DNA of 25,331 nucleotides from Candidatus Aminicenantota bacterium (GCA_027062035.1 JAMOUL010000321.1:1-25331); one strand, 5' to 3'. Numbered from the stretch's first letter, positions 1-7,499 are shown. Notes: generated by a model not told the origin, from the sequence alone. Numbers and translations are program-made.

Positions 1-885
1 GATCTCTGTTCGGTACTGATTGGAGATGGAGATCTCGAATCCCACGCCCGGATTTTAATAGAACATGGAGCTGACAGGGTATATATTATCCAGCATCCTG
101 AGTTGAAACATTTCAATGATGAGCTTTACTCAGAAGCCCTTGCCAGCCTTTTGAATGAGAAAAAGCCAGAGGTCTTTATAGGTGGAGCAACTGCCCTTGG
201 TAGAGCTCTTTTTCCCAGAGTGGCGGCAGCCCTTGATACTGGATTGACAGCGGACTGTACAGAGCTCGATGTGGATGAAAACGGTAATCTTCTGCAGACA
301 AGGCCGGCCTTTGGTGGAAACATAATGGCAACAATTCTGTGTCCCAATCACAGACCACAGATGGCCACTGTAAGGCCCAGGGTTATGAAGGTACCACCGG
401 CTGATGCCTCAAGAAAGGGGGAAATAGAGAAATATACCTACGATCCCGCAGGCGCTGAAATTGCCAAGATAATAAGGGAATCTGTGAAAATAGAGGGAGA
501 GGGGATAAATCTTGCCGATGCAGAAATTATTGTTTCCGGCGGTAGAGGAGTGGGAAGCAAGGAGAACTTTAAGCTGATATTTGATCTGGCCAGGGAATTG
601 AACGCAGCTGTGGGAGCTTCCAGGGCAGCTGTAGATGCGGGATGGATCTCCTATGCTCATCAGGTAGGCCAAACCGGTACCACCGTTTCTCCCAAACTTT
701 ATATTGCCTGTGGTATATCGGGGGCAATTCAGCATCAGGTAGGAATGAAGTCCTCAGATGTGATAATTGCTATAAACAATGATCCGGAGGCTCCTATCTT
801 TGATATTGCGACCTACGGGTTTGTGGGAGACCTGCATAAAATAATCCCTGCGCTCATAGAGGAAATTAGAAGAGCAAAGGCATAA
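1..885 (+). CDS. etfA: Electron transfer flavoprotein alpha subunit (5' end cut by window)
   Basis: This protein forms the alpha half of the ETF heterodimer, which carries electrons from flavin dehydrogenases such as acyl-CoA dehydrogenases to the quinone pool or to a bifurcating partner. The frame is open from base 1, and its first codons read DLCSVLIGDGDLESHA, typical of the ETF-alpha N-terminal domain. The true start therefore lies outside the window, and the TTG at 103 is internal. The C-terminal FAD domain is complete: SGGRGVGS, then SRAAVDAGWI, QVGQTGTTV and the ISGAIQHQVG loop, ending in the usual DIATYGFVGDL segment. etfB would be expected upstream, outside the window. The gene ends just before a palindromic repeat, so it is probably the last gene of its operon. 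Identification is firm. Whether it serves beta-oxidation or electron bifurcation cannot be told from this part. Confidence 0.96.
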   Translation, partial: DLCSVLIGDGDLESHARILIEHGADRVYIIQHPELKHFNDELYSEALASLLNEKKPEVFIGGATALGRALFPRVAAALDTGLTADCTELDVDENGNLLQTRPAFGGNIMATILCPNHRPQMATVRPRVMKVPPADASRKGEIEKYTYDPAGAEIAKIIRESVKIEGEGINLADAEIIVSGGRGVGSKENFKLIFDLARELNAAVGASRAAVDAGWISYAHQVGQTGTTVSPKLYIACGISGAIQHQVGMKSSDVIIAINNDPEAPIFDIATYGFVGDLHKIIPALIEEIRRAKA

Positions 886-973
886 GCGCGCTATTACGTC
901 CTGGCGTGTTTGCATTTTGGAGTCTGAGCATTTACACGTTAACCCTGACGCATTCACGTACAAACGCAATAGC
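886..973. repeat. GCGT-rich imperfect palindrome, copy 1
   Basis: The segment starts one base after the etfA stop codon. Its ends are inverted copies: GCTATTACGT at 890-899 and ACGCAATAGC at 964-973, with further GCGT/ACGC words inside. The core GCATTTACACGTTAACCC (928-945) matches GCATTTACGCGTTAACGC at 19006-19023 at 16 of 18 bases, and the outer arm resembles the arms of the repeats at 18282 and 18939. It could be a repeated extragenic palindrome or a miniature inverted-repeat element. It may fold at the 3' end of the etfA mRNA, but it has no T-tract. Confidence 0.6.
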
Positions 974-982
974 CCGGTTCAT

Positions 983-1010
983 TTGAATTTTTCCCTGTTT
1001 GTTCTATAAT
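983..1010 (+). promoter_or_regulatory. Promoter for the phoH-era operon
   Basis: TTGAAT (983-988), a 16-base spacer and a perfect TATAAT (1005-1010) make a good sigma-70 type promoter. The expected transcription start, about seven bases after the -10 box, falls at or just before the GTG at 1020. Any translation from that GTG would therefore be leaderless. The first SD-led gene starts at 1124. Confidence 0.65.
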
Positions 1011-1019
1011 ATACTTATC

Positions 1020-1124
1020 GTGAAGGGGAAGAACACCAAAGTGAAAATTAATCAAAACAGAAGGAAGAATTTGATCAATCATTACAGAAAGAGATATATA
1101 AATAAAGGTAAGGGGAAAAAATAA
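1020..1124 (+). CDS. Possible 34-residue highly basic micro-protein
   Basis: From GTG at 1020 there are 34 open codons, ending in a TAA at 1122-1124. That TAA shares its last base with the ATG of the next gene (TAATG), the usual sign of translational coupling. The product has about ten Lys and four Arg and no acidic residue, with the segments QNRRKNLINHYRKR and GKGKK. It has no SD, but the promoter -10 box ends only nine bases upstream, which fits leaderless translation. The composition suggests RNA or ribosome binding, in keeping with the operon. It does not match the bTHX or S21 ribosomal proteins as I remember them. An A-rich leader could also give a Lys/Asn-rich open frame by chance, so the gene call is uncertain. 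Confidence 0.4.
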   Translation: MKGKNTKVKINQNRRKNLINHYRKRYINKGKGKK

Positions 1125-1366
1125 TGGTTGATGCATATGTTCTGATAAATGTAAAGCCAGGACATGCCTATGATGTCCTTCATGCGCTGGAAAAGATAAA
1201 GGAAATCAAACGTTATGATGCAGTAACCGGTCCTTATGATATAATAGCTCTCGTGTCGTGTCTTGATTTTCACATTCTTGGGGAACTTATCCTTGAAAAA
1301 ATTCAGGGACTTGAGGGAGTTGAAAAAACCCTTACATGTCCCGTATTTAGATTAGAAGAGACTTGA
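1124..1366 (+). CDS. Stand-alone RAM (Lrp/AsnC ligand-binding) domain protein
   Basis: The 80-residue protein consists only of the alpha/beta ligand-binding and oligomerisation domain of Lrp/AsnC regulators. It begins VDAYVLINVKPG, has the central YDAVTGPYDIIALV strand pair typical of these domains, and ends with the VEKTLTCPVF strand. There is no helix-turn-helix, so it should not bind DNA itself. Known stand-alone versions form ring-shaped oligomers and bind amino acids or partner regulators. The start is supported by AAGGGG at 1110-1115 and by TAATG overlap with the small basic ORF. It lies 14 bases before phoH and is probably cotranscribed with it. Family assignment is strong; ligand and role are unknown. 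Confidence 0.85.
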   Translation: MVDAYVLINVKPGHAYDVLHALEKIKEIKRYDAVTGPYDIIALVSCLDFHILGELILEKIQGLEGVEKTLTCPVFRLEET

Positions 1367-1380
1367 GATTGATAGGTTAA

Positions 1381-2352
1381 ATGGAAAAAATCCAGGTTCC
1401 AGAAGAGTACGTAAGACTGTTATCAGGTTCCCTCAATAGAACCCTTCTTATTCTGGAGAAGAGGTTAAAGGTTGCCATAACTGCCAGGGGCGATACTCTG
1501 CTTCTTAAAGGTCCGGAGGAGAAGGTTGAGTTTGCAAAGATGTACTTCAAGAAGCTGGCAGGGGCCTATGAAAATCGCATCTTAAGCGAGGAAGACTTTA
1601 TAATAGCCCTGGATGTAATGGAGAAGGATTCCGGCGCAGATCTGGAGAGGATTCTTGACAGAAGCGGGGAAATCCGATTCCGTGGTACAAGAAAACCTGT
1701 ACGACCTAAAAACCTCAATCAGAAGCTTTATATGGAGGCCATAAAGAATTACGATATAGTGTTTGCCGTGGGCCCTGCCGGTACGGGGAAAACCTATCTT
1801 GCCATGGCAATGGCCCTTTACCTTCTTTTTGAGAGGAAGTTCGGAAGAATAATTCTTACCCGTCCTGCCATAGAAGCTGGAGAGAAAATAGGTTATTTAC
1901 CAGGAACCATGGAGGAGAAGGTAAATCCCTATCTCAGGCCCCTTTATGACGCCCTCTATGACCTCCTTGATACTGAAAAAGCCCTTCGCCTTCTGGAGAG
2001 AGGAACCATTGAAATAGCTCCCCTTGCTTTTATGAGAGGAAGGACTTTAAACGACTCTGTTATAATTCTTGATGAGGCACAGAATACCACCTCCGAGCAG
2101 ATGAAAATGTTTTTAACAAGGATAGGTTTTGATTCCAAGGCGATAATAACAGGCGATATTACCCAGATAGACCTTCCAAAGAACGTTAAATCAGGCATGA
2201 TAGAGGCAATTGAGCTCCTTAATGGAATAAAGGGGATTAAGATAGTGGAGTTTTCCAAAAAGGATGTGGTTCGTCATCCCCTGGTTCAGAAAATAATAGA
2301 AGCCTACGAGAGAAAAGAAAAGGCGGAGGAAGAGAAGGAAGATAATGGCTAA
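1381..2352 (+). CDS. phoH: PhoH-family ATPase (YbeZ-like)
   Basis: This is a 323-residue cytoplasmic ATPase of the PhoH/YbeZ family, which works with YbeY and is thought to have RNA-helicase-like activity in rRNA processing. The N-terminal 100 residues carry the KH-like region. Walker A is GPAGTGKT (131-138) and Walker B is VIILDEAQN (DEAQ at 231-234), followed by the sensor-like ITGDITQIDLP. The length is normal for the family. The ATG at 1381 has only a weak upstream AGG, so translation may depend on the gene before it. The 3' end overlaps the next start by eight bases. ybeY lies two genes downstream, the classic arrangement. The tail is Glu/Lys-rich and looks flexible. Confidence 0.96.
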   Translation: MEKIQVPEEYVRLLSGSLNRTLLILEKRLKVAITARGDTLLLKGPEEKVEFAKMYFKKLAGAYENRILSEEDFIIALDVMEKDSGADLERILDRSGEIRFRGTRKPVRPKNLNQKLYMEAIKNYDIVFAVGPAGTGKTYLAMAMALYLLFERKFGRIILTRPAIEAGEKIGYLPGTMEEKVNPYLRPLYDALYDLLDTEKALRLLERGTIEIAPLAFMRGRTLNDSVIILDEAQNTTSEQMKMFLTRIGFDSKAIITGDITQIDLPKNVKSGMIEAIELLNGIKGIKIVEFSKKDVVRHPLVQKIIEAYERKEKAEEEKEDNG

Positions 2353-3808
2353 ACCAAAGCGAGGCGAGTTACCCAGGGAAAGGGAAAAGGGTCGAATTAT
2401 ATCCTGGATAGAAATTCTCCTGGTTTCTGCAGTCATTACCGTTGCGGTAAACTTTCTTTTTAAGGCCATATATACCCCTTTTGCCTTTGTTTACTCCGTT
2501 TCCCTTCTTTATTTTCTAAGAAAGTTTCTGAAGGACGAGAGCCCGGAGGATTTCGAGAAGAAATTTTCCATAATTCTCTTCACCTTTGTGACGACCTTCC
2601 TGCTATTTTACCTGCATAAGGAAATAATCGTTAGAATTTCTGAGCCCAGGGACCTTAGTTTTATTTACTTTGCCTTTCCATACGCCTTTGGCTCTCTGGT
2701 CCTTGCCTTTCTTTTTGAATCCATAGTACCTATAAATTTAACCATAATAGTTTCCCTCGGTATCCTTGCTATAACAGGAAATCCAATCCTATCTCTGTTT
2801 TCCTTTATAACCGGACTTTCTGCAGTTTATGGAATAATTCACTACTCGAAGATGAAAAGGGGATCAATCTACAGGACGGCCTTTATTGTCGTGTTTCCCC
2901 TTTCTCTGGTATTCCTGGTTCTTCTGAACATGTTTTCCTATACTTCCAGAACCTTTCTTCTCGATGTTGGGGCTTCCCTTTTGAATGTGCTTGAGCTTGC
3001 GGTGCTTGCTTCCTTTATGATTCCCATTATTGAATACGTTTTCAAGGTTGTTTCTCCCCTGAGACTCATTGAGCTGGCAAATACCAACCTTGATATTTTC
3101 AGGAGAATGGCAATAGAGGCGCCCGGGACCTTTCACCACTCCCTTATGGTTGCTACCCTTGCAGAAAGGGCAGCAGATGTTATAGGAGCAAATTCTCTCC
3201 TTGCGAAAGTTGGTGCCCTTTATCATGATATAGGGAAGCTTAAAATGCCGCAGTATTTCACGGAAAATCAGGTCAACATGCCCAACCCCCACGAAGGTAA
3301 ATCACCATCCCTGAGCAGTTTGATCATAATAAACCATGTTAAAGAGGGAGTGGAAATGGGGAAAAACCTGGGACTTCCCCAGGAGATCATAGATTTTATT
3401 TCCCAGCATCACGGTACCACATATGTGAGATACTTCTATCTGAAGGCAAAGGAAATGAATATGGATGTGGATGATTCGGCCTTCCGGTATCCAGGACCCA
3501 AACCCCAGAGCAAGGAGACAGCCATAGTAATGATCTGCGATGGAGCAGAAGCAGCAGTAAAATCTCTGGAGGAACCGGATGAAGAGAGTATAAGGGAAAC
3601 GGTGGAAAAAATAATAGAGTATTTGATAAAAGAAGGGCAGTTTGATGATGCTCCTATAACCCTTCGTGAGATAAGGCTGGTAAAGGAGGAAATAATAAAG
3701 ATTCTATCCGCAATTTATCATAAAAGAATAGAGTATCCTGAGGAGGAGAAGAAAATTAATGGTTTTAAACAGGCAGAGGAAAATAAAAATAAACAAACGT
3801 CCTCTTGA
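2345..3808 (+). CDS. 7TM-HD domain phosphodiesterase, short form (PgpH/YqfF-like)
   Basis: This 487-residue membrane protein has an N-terminal run of about seven hydrophobic helices (roughly residues 22-235) and a cytoplasmic HD domain. The family hydrolyses cyclic di-AMP. HD residues are present: FHHS (263-266), YHDIG (293-297), an NH pair near 330, QHH (354-356) and CDGAEA. Family members are normally about 700 residues because an extracytoplasmic HDED domain of about 240 residues follows the first helix. Here that sensor domain is missing and the first two helices are close together. The C-terminal 35 residues are charged and overlap the ybeY start. The position between phoH and ybeY is conserved in many bacteria, which supports the assignment. 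Nucleotide specificity is inferred from the family. Confidence 0.9.
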   Translation: MAKPKRGELPREREKGRIISWIEILLVSAVITVAVNFLFKAIYTPFAFVYSVSLLYFLRKFLKDESPEDFEKKFSIILFTFVTTFLLFYLHKEIIVRISEPRDLSFIYFAFPYAFGSLVLAFLFESIVPINLTIIVSLGILAITGNPILSLFSFITGLSAVYGIIHYSKMKRGSIYRTAFIVVFPLSLVFLVLLNMFSYTSRTFLLDVGASLLNVLELAVLASFMIPIIEYVFKVVSPLRLIELANTNLDIFRRMAIEAPGTFHHSLMVATLAERAADVIGANSLLAKVGALYHDIGKLKMPQYFTENQVNMPNPHEGKSPSLSSLIIINHVKEGVEMGKNLGLPQEIIDFISQHHGTTYVRYFYLKAKEMNMDVDDSAFRYPGPKPQSKETAIVMICDGAEAAVKSLEEPDEESIRETVEKIIEYLIKEGQFDDAPITLREIRLVKEEIIKILSAIYHKRIEYPEEEKKINGFKQAEENKNKQTSS

Positions 3809-4151
3809 AGAACTGGAAAGGGTTCTTCAGGATGAGTTTAAAGTGAAGGCGCCCCTTTCTGTTGTCCTTGTTAGCGACAGAAGGATTGCGGAAATGAATG
3901 AGAAATACAGAAATAAGAAGGGACCTACCGATGTTTTAAGTTTCTCCTATGATGACCCTGAGTATCTGGGAGATATTATAATATCAGTGGAGACAGCGAA
4001 AAGGCAGGCTGAGGAGATGGGGCATAGTCTGGAGAGGGAACTGAAGGTGCTTCTGATCCATGGATTTTTGCACCTTCTTGGATATGATCATGAAACCGAT
4101 AATGGCGAAATGAGGGAGCTTGAAAGAAAGCTATGGAAGAAGTATCTTTAG
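3759..4151 (+). CDS. ybeY: Endoribonuclease YbeY (rRNA maturation factor)
   Basis: YbeY is a zinc endoribonuclease needed for 16S rRNA 3'-end maturation and 70S quality control. The signature HGFLHLLGYDH is at 101-111, giving the three zinc-binding histidines 101, 105 and 111, and the family motif KGPTDVLSF is at 54-62. Length is 130 residues, slightly short but complete. ATG at 3759 is preceded by GGAGGAG at a good distance, although this makes a 50-base overlap with the HD gene. A later start would remove N-terminal residues but not the catalytic core. It overlaps the next gene by 19 bases. It probably works with the PhoH and Era proteins of the same operon. Confidence 0.95.
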   Translation: MVLNRQRKIKINKRPLEELERVLQDEFKVKAPLSVVLVSDRRIAEMNEKYRNKKGPTDVLSFSYDDPEYLGDIIISVETAKRQAEEMGHSLERELKVLLIHGFLHLLGYDHETDNGEMRELERKLWKKYL

Positions 4152-5311
4152 GTAAGGTTTTATTTTCTCTGGCTTTTCTTATTCCCTCCCTGTTCTTTTT
4201 CTGGTTAAAGAGCAGCCTGGATTCAATATCAAGGATAAAACTCTCCGGAATACTGTGGGAAAGAGAATTTCCTCCTGAATACACGAGGTTACTTGAGGAG
4301 AGCATCCCTATCTTTTCCTTTTTCGGCAATCTTTTCTTCCTGTTTTTTGTGGGATATTTCGCCTATTCCTTCAAATTTGCCCTGTATCTGGAGCTTATAA
4401 TCATAGGCGTGCTCTTTATGTTTTTCTATATTGGGGTACCAAGTCTGGTATCTTCCAGATTCAGAATGGAAGGAATACTGGTTTCCCTATTTCTTCTGCC
4501 TTTAATTAAGCCCTTTATCAGGGTTCATAAAGAAGAGACCGAAGAGATAGAAGACGAAGCAACAGAGGGAGAGGTGGAAGCCTTCCTTGAAGAAGGGAGA
4601 GAGGAGAACATCATAGACGAGGAAGAAGAGGAGATGCTCCGCAACGTTATTGAATTTTCAGATACCATAGTCAGAGAGATAATGACCCCTCATAGTGAAA
4701 TAGTTGCGGTCCCTTCTGAGATGAGCCTGAGGGAAGTTTCGAGAATTATAAGCAGGGAGAAAAAGTCCAGATTGCCGGTTTACAGGGAGTTTGTCGATAG
4801 AATAGAAGGTATTGTTTACGCAAAGGATGTTGTGGGCTATTGTTTTGAAAGCGGAGATAAGAAGGTGAGTGAAATTATGAGAGAAGCCATCTTTGTCCCT
4901 GAGACACTGCCCATCTCAGAGGCTATGAAAATAATGAAGGACAAAAAAACCAAGATCGCTATAGCAATCGATGAATACGGAGGAGTGTCCGGACTTATTA
5001 CCATGGAGGATATAGTTGAGGAGATTGTTGGAGAGATTACCGAAATAGATGAGGAAGAAGAGCAGGAGATATGGAGAGGGCCAAGGGCCATAAGCGTTCG
5101 GGGAGATTACGATATTGAAGAACTGGAAGAAAAACTGGGAGTGGAATTTCCGGAAGGGGATTATTCCACTATAGCCGGTTTTGTAATGGACCACCTTGGG
5201 AAAATAGCCAGAAGAGGCGAAGAATTTTCCTACGGAGGGTACAGGTTTAAAATCGCCGATGCAGACCGCAGGAGCATCAAGAAAGTTTTAATAGTAAAGG
5301 AGGAAAAATGA
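4133..5311 (+). CDS. HlyC/CorC-family CBS-pair membrane protein
   Basis: The 392-residue protein has about four hydrophobic segments in residues 8-130, an acidic linker (about 134-165), a CBS pair and a C-terminal CorC/HlyC domain. The CBS pair begins near IVREIMTPHSEIVAV (179-193). Its second repeat ends with DEYGGVSGLITMEDIVEEIVGEI, the best conserved part of the family. The CorC domain includes YSTIAGFVMDHLG. Family members are linked to magnesium or cobalt efflux and, in other bacteria, lie beside ybeY as ybeX. The transmembrane part is less typical than the CBS region and does not show a clear DUF21 signature. It starts inside ybeY and ends in an ATGA overlap with era. Substrate is unknown. 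Confidence 0.88.
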   Translation: MEEVSLGKVLFSLAFLIPSLFFFWLKSSLDSISRIKLSGILWEREFPPEYTRLLEESIPIFSFFGNLFFLFFVGYFAYSFKFALYLELIIIGVLFMFFYIGVPSLVSSRFRMEGILVSLFLLPLIKPFIRVHKEETEEIEDEATEGEVEAFLEEGREENIIDEEEEEMLRNVIEFSDTIVREIMTPHSEIVAVPSEMSLREVSRIISREKKSRLPVYREFVDRIEGIVYAKDVVGYCFESGDKKVSEIMREAIFVPETLPISEAMKIMKDKKTKIAIAIDEYGGVSGLITMEDIVEEIVGEITEIDEEEEQEIWRGPRAISVRGDYDIEELEEKLGVEFPEGDYSTIAGFVMDHLGKIARRGEEFSYGGYRFKIADADRRSIKKVLIVKEEK

Positions 5312-6183
5312 AGGTTGGATTCGTTTCTATTATAGGAAGGCCCAATGTGGGAAAGTCAACACTTCTCAACGCGTTGATGGGGAGGAAGGTTACCATAGTT
5401 TCACCCACTCCTCAGACTACCAGACACAGAATCCTCGGGGTTAAAACAACCGAAAAGGGACAGATAATTTTTATGGACAACCCTGGCATACACAGACCTC
5501 TTCATAAGCTGAACGAGCTCATGATGGAGAGGGTTTACGAATCCCTCAAGGACAGTGATTTAATTCTGCTGGTGGTGGATATAACGCAGCCCTTTGGAAA
5601 GGGGGACCAGTTTGTTATAGATATGCTGAAAGAGGCAAAACCGCCCAAATTTCTTGTTATAAATAAAATAGACCTTGTTTCCAAGGGAAAGGCTCTTCCT
5701 GTAATAGACCTTTACAAGGACCTTCTGGATTTTAAGGAAATCGTTCCGGTGTCCGCATATAAAGGTACAAATCTGGATCTGCTGGAGGATCTTATATACA
5801 AGTACCTGCCTGAAGGAGAATTGCTCTTTCCTTCCGAAACAGTTACAAACATTTCCGACAGGTTTTTAATATCGGAGATAATAAGGGAAAAACTACTCCA
5901 CAGGTTAAAGGCGGAACTTCCATATTCCATAGGTGTGCTTGTGGAGAAAATTGAGGACAGGGAAGATCTGCTTTACATTTATGCCGTTATTTTTGTGGAA
6001 AAGGAAAATCACAAGAAAATAGTGATAGGAAAGGGAGGAGAAAACCTCAAAATTGTTGGAACAAGAGCCAGGGAGGAGCTGGAGTTTATATTCGGAAAAA
6101 AGATTTATCTTGAGCTTGTGGTTAAGGTAAGAAAGGGCTGGAGGGATGACCCCTCCATTCTGGCCATGCTGGAAAACCAGTAA
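5308..6183 (+). CDS. era: GTPase Era
   Basis: Era is an essential GTPase that binds the 3' end of 16S rRNA during 30S assembly. The 291-residue length is typical. G1 is GRPNVGKST (10-18), the switch region has PQTTRH, G3 is DNPG (57-60) and G4 is NKID (119-122). G3 is usually DTPG, so the Thr-to-Asn change is unusual but keeps the invariant Asp and Gly. The KH domain has VIGKGGENLK and ends in the usual VKVRKGWRDD segment. The ATG sits in an ATGA overlap with the CorC gene, with AGGAGG before it. It closes the operon, meeting yjbQ tail to tail with no gap and no visible terminator. Confidence 0.97.
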   Translation: MKVGFVSIIGRPNVGKSTLLNALMGRKVTIVSPTPQTTRHRILGVKTTEKGQIIFMDNPGIHRPLHKLNELMMERVYESLKDSDLILLVVDITQPFGKGDQFVIDMLKEAKPPKFLVINKIDLVSKGKALPVIDLYKDLLDFKEIVPVSAYKGTNLDLLEDLIYKYLPEGELLFPSETVTNISDRFLISEIIREKLLHRLKAELPYSIGVLVEKIEDREDLLYIYAVIFVEKENHKKIVIGKGGENLKIVGTRAREELEFIFGKKIYLELVVKVRKGWRDDPSILAMLENQ

Positions 6184-6600
6184 TCATTCTCCCATATAAT
6201 GAAATACCACACGCCTTGCCCTCGGTCTGTTGTCGAAGTCCACAAGCACCACCTGTTGCCATGTGCCGAGAACAGGGGTTCCATTTTTAACGGGGACACT
6301 AAGGGAAGGTCCCAGAAGCGATGCCCTTAGATGCGAGAAACCGTTTCCGTCCCCCCATGTGCTGTCATGATGGTACCTTTGCCGGGGAATGAGTTTTTCC
6401 ATGAGTTCCGGAAAATCCCTTCTCAGGCCAGGCTCAAATTCTATGGTTGTTATTCCTGCGGTGGAGCCAGGTACAATCACAGTTAAAAGTCCGCTCTTTG
6501 CATTTATCCTGGAAAGAAATTCCCTTATATGAGAACTGAGATCGTGCATGTCACTGAATCCCTGTGTGGAAATCGTTATTTCCATAAACTCGTTTTTCAT
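6184..6600 (-). CDS. yjbQ: YjbQ-family protein (UPF0047)
   Basis: This 138-residue cytoplasmic protein belongs to the widespread YjbQ/UPF0047 family. Members have weak thiamin-phosphate-synthase-like activity in vitro, but their cell role is unsettled. Conserved blocks are visible: PGSTAGITTIEFEPGL (44-59), a region with RYHHDS, the LRASLLGPSLSVPV block (91-104) and LGTWQQVVLVDFD. In place of the usual GNxHxHL the sequence has GNGFSHL. I chose ATG at 6600 because GGAGGG lies four bases upstream. An in-frame extension to 6633 exists but would ignore this site. A TATAAT sits at 6627-6622, so the gene probably has its own promoter, diverging from the gene at 6667/6702. Confidence 0.92.
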   Translation of the reverse strand: MKNEFMEITISTQGFSDMHDLSSHIREFLSRINAKSGLLTVIVPGSTAGITTIEFEPGLRRDFPELMEKLIPRQRYHHDSTWGDGNGFSHLRASLLGPSLSVPVKNGTPVLGTWQQVVLVDFDNRPRARRVVFHYMGE

Positions 6601-6701
6601 TTTTCCCTCCCTGAAGTTAAAATTATAGGACAAAACCTTTATCTATAGAAGGGATTGGAGAAGAAGATGAAAGGGCTTATCTGGTTTCTGATTTTGCAGG
6701 T

Positions 6702-7013
6702 GTGATTCCGGGCTGTAGCAACTTAAGCGAAAACCTTCTCTACAAAATTGAAACAGGAAGGATGGTGAGGTCGTCTGTTGCATTGAATTCGGATTTTCCC
6801 CATTTTGCCTTTGTTGTTCTGGAGGGCAGATACCAGCATGTGATTTACGACGGAAAACTCCAGAAAAATACCCGGGAACAGGACCTGGAACTCTGCGGAT
6901 TATCGGAGACCGGCTGTTATATATTACAAAAAACGATAAGGGATGGTTCGTCGTGGATAACAGAAAAGGGGTTTTACTTTCGGCAGAATGATGTTATTTT
7001 TTATACAGGATGA
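6702..7013 (+). CDS. Small unrecognised protein, possibly a frameshifted lipoprotein
   Basis: From GTG at 6702 the frame gives 103 residues beginning MIPGCSNLSENLLYK. I do not recognise the family. The middle (HFAFVVLEGRYQHVIYDGK) loosely resembles one strand-rich repeat of PD40/WD40-like proteins. The GTG has no SD. An ATG at 6667 with GGAG at the ideal distance starts a different frame reading MKGLIWFLILQV, then stops at 6703 in a GTGA overlap. That peptide looks like the start of a signal sequence, and the main frame continues with a lipobox-like VIPGC. Either this is a two-cistron coupled arrangement or a frameshift at about 6692-6705 split one lipoprotein gene. The frame is open back to 6621 without an ATG, GTG or TTG upstream of 6702. 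Confidence 0.5.
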   Translation: MIPGCSNLSENLLYKIETGRMVRSSVALNSDFPHFAFVVLEGRYQHVIYDGKLQKNTREQDLELCGLSETGCYILQKTIRDGSSWITEKGFYFRQNDVIFYTG

Positions 7014-7069
7014 AATAAGGAAATTTTGAGGGTAAAGGTCAGCTTTTAAACAATTTTCAAATTTCTTCG

Positions 7070-7086
7070 TATAAAAGTGTAGGAGG
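7070..7086 (+). promoter_or_regulatory. -10 box and SD of the small membrane gene pair
   Basis: TATAAA at 7070-7075 has TTAAAC (7046-7051) 18 bases upstream as a weak -35. AGGAGG at 7081-7086 sits five bases before the ATG at 7092. If this promoter is used the leader is only about ten bases and begins at the SD. Confidence 0.4.
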
Positions 7087-7091
7087 CAAAA

Positions 7092-7499
7092 ATGGAAGAA
7101 AAATCTCCGGTTGTAGCAACCTTTCTTTCGATACTTTTCCCGGGACTTGGCAGCATTTACGCCGGCAAGGCTGCCAAGGGAGTTTCTTTAATGACGGTTT
7201 TTGTTTATACTCTGTATGCCCTGGGAAACGGTGCTGAGGGCTGGCTTTTTCTCGTAGTTTTCTGGATTTTCGCAGCAATTGAAGCCTACAGGGATGCAGA
7301 AGGAGGTGAAAAGGTGAAAAAAAGCAGTCTTGGTTGGGGTATATTCTGGATTGTGGTGGGCTTTATACTGCAACTCCATGTCCTTGGATATCTTCGCCTG
7401 GGAGTCATTTTGAAGTACTGGCCCACCCTTATAATTCTTGGCGGAGTTTATCTAATTGTGAAAGCCTTCAGGAAGGAGGAAGAAAATGAGGAAGGTTGA
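7092..7499 (+). CDS. Small membrane protein: TM2-like helices plus LiaF-like segment
   Basis: The 135-residue protein has a TM2-like start, FLSILFPGLGSIYAGKAAKG, with two to three hydrophobic helices up to residue 65. A short charged link follows, then a second membrane unit from about 77 to 127 (LGWGIFWIVVGFILQ and WPTLIILGGVYLIVKAF). The second unit resembles the LiaI/LiaF-type transmembrane region (DUF5668). It also resembles the whole of the next protein, so the two genes may share a duplicated unit. SD AGGAGG supports the ATG. Related domains sit in envelope-stress sensors, but no function is shown here. The tail is charged and overlaps the next start by 14 bases. Confidence 0.75.
   Translation: MEEKSPVVATFLSILFPGLGSIYAGKAAKGVSLMTVFVYTLYALGNGAEGWLFLVVFWIFAAIEAYRDAEGGEKVKKSSLGWGIFWIVVGFILQLHVLGYLRLGVILKYWPTLIILGGVYLIVKAFRKEEENEEG

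Noticed and set aside
57..60. The DNPG variant of the Era G3 motif (residues 57-60 of Era) as a sign of altered GTPase activity.
   Set aside because: The invariant Asp and Gly are kept and all other G motifs are standard, so it is recorded only in the gene entry. The positions given here are residue numbers.
2864..3292. A 142-codon minus-strand frame inside the 7TM-HD gene.
   Set aside because: It is antisense to the HD motif, with no start signals and no recognisable protein.
3759..3808. The 50-base overlap between the HD gene and ybeY as a possible frameshift or fusion.
   Set aside because: ybeY has a clear SD and ATG and the HD protein ends in a disordered charged tail, so a simple overlap explains it.
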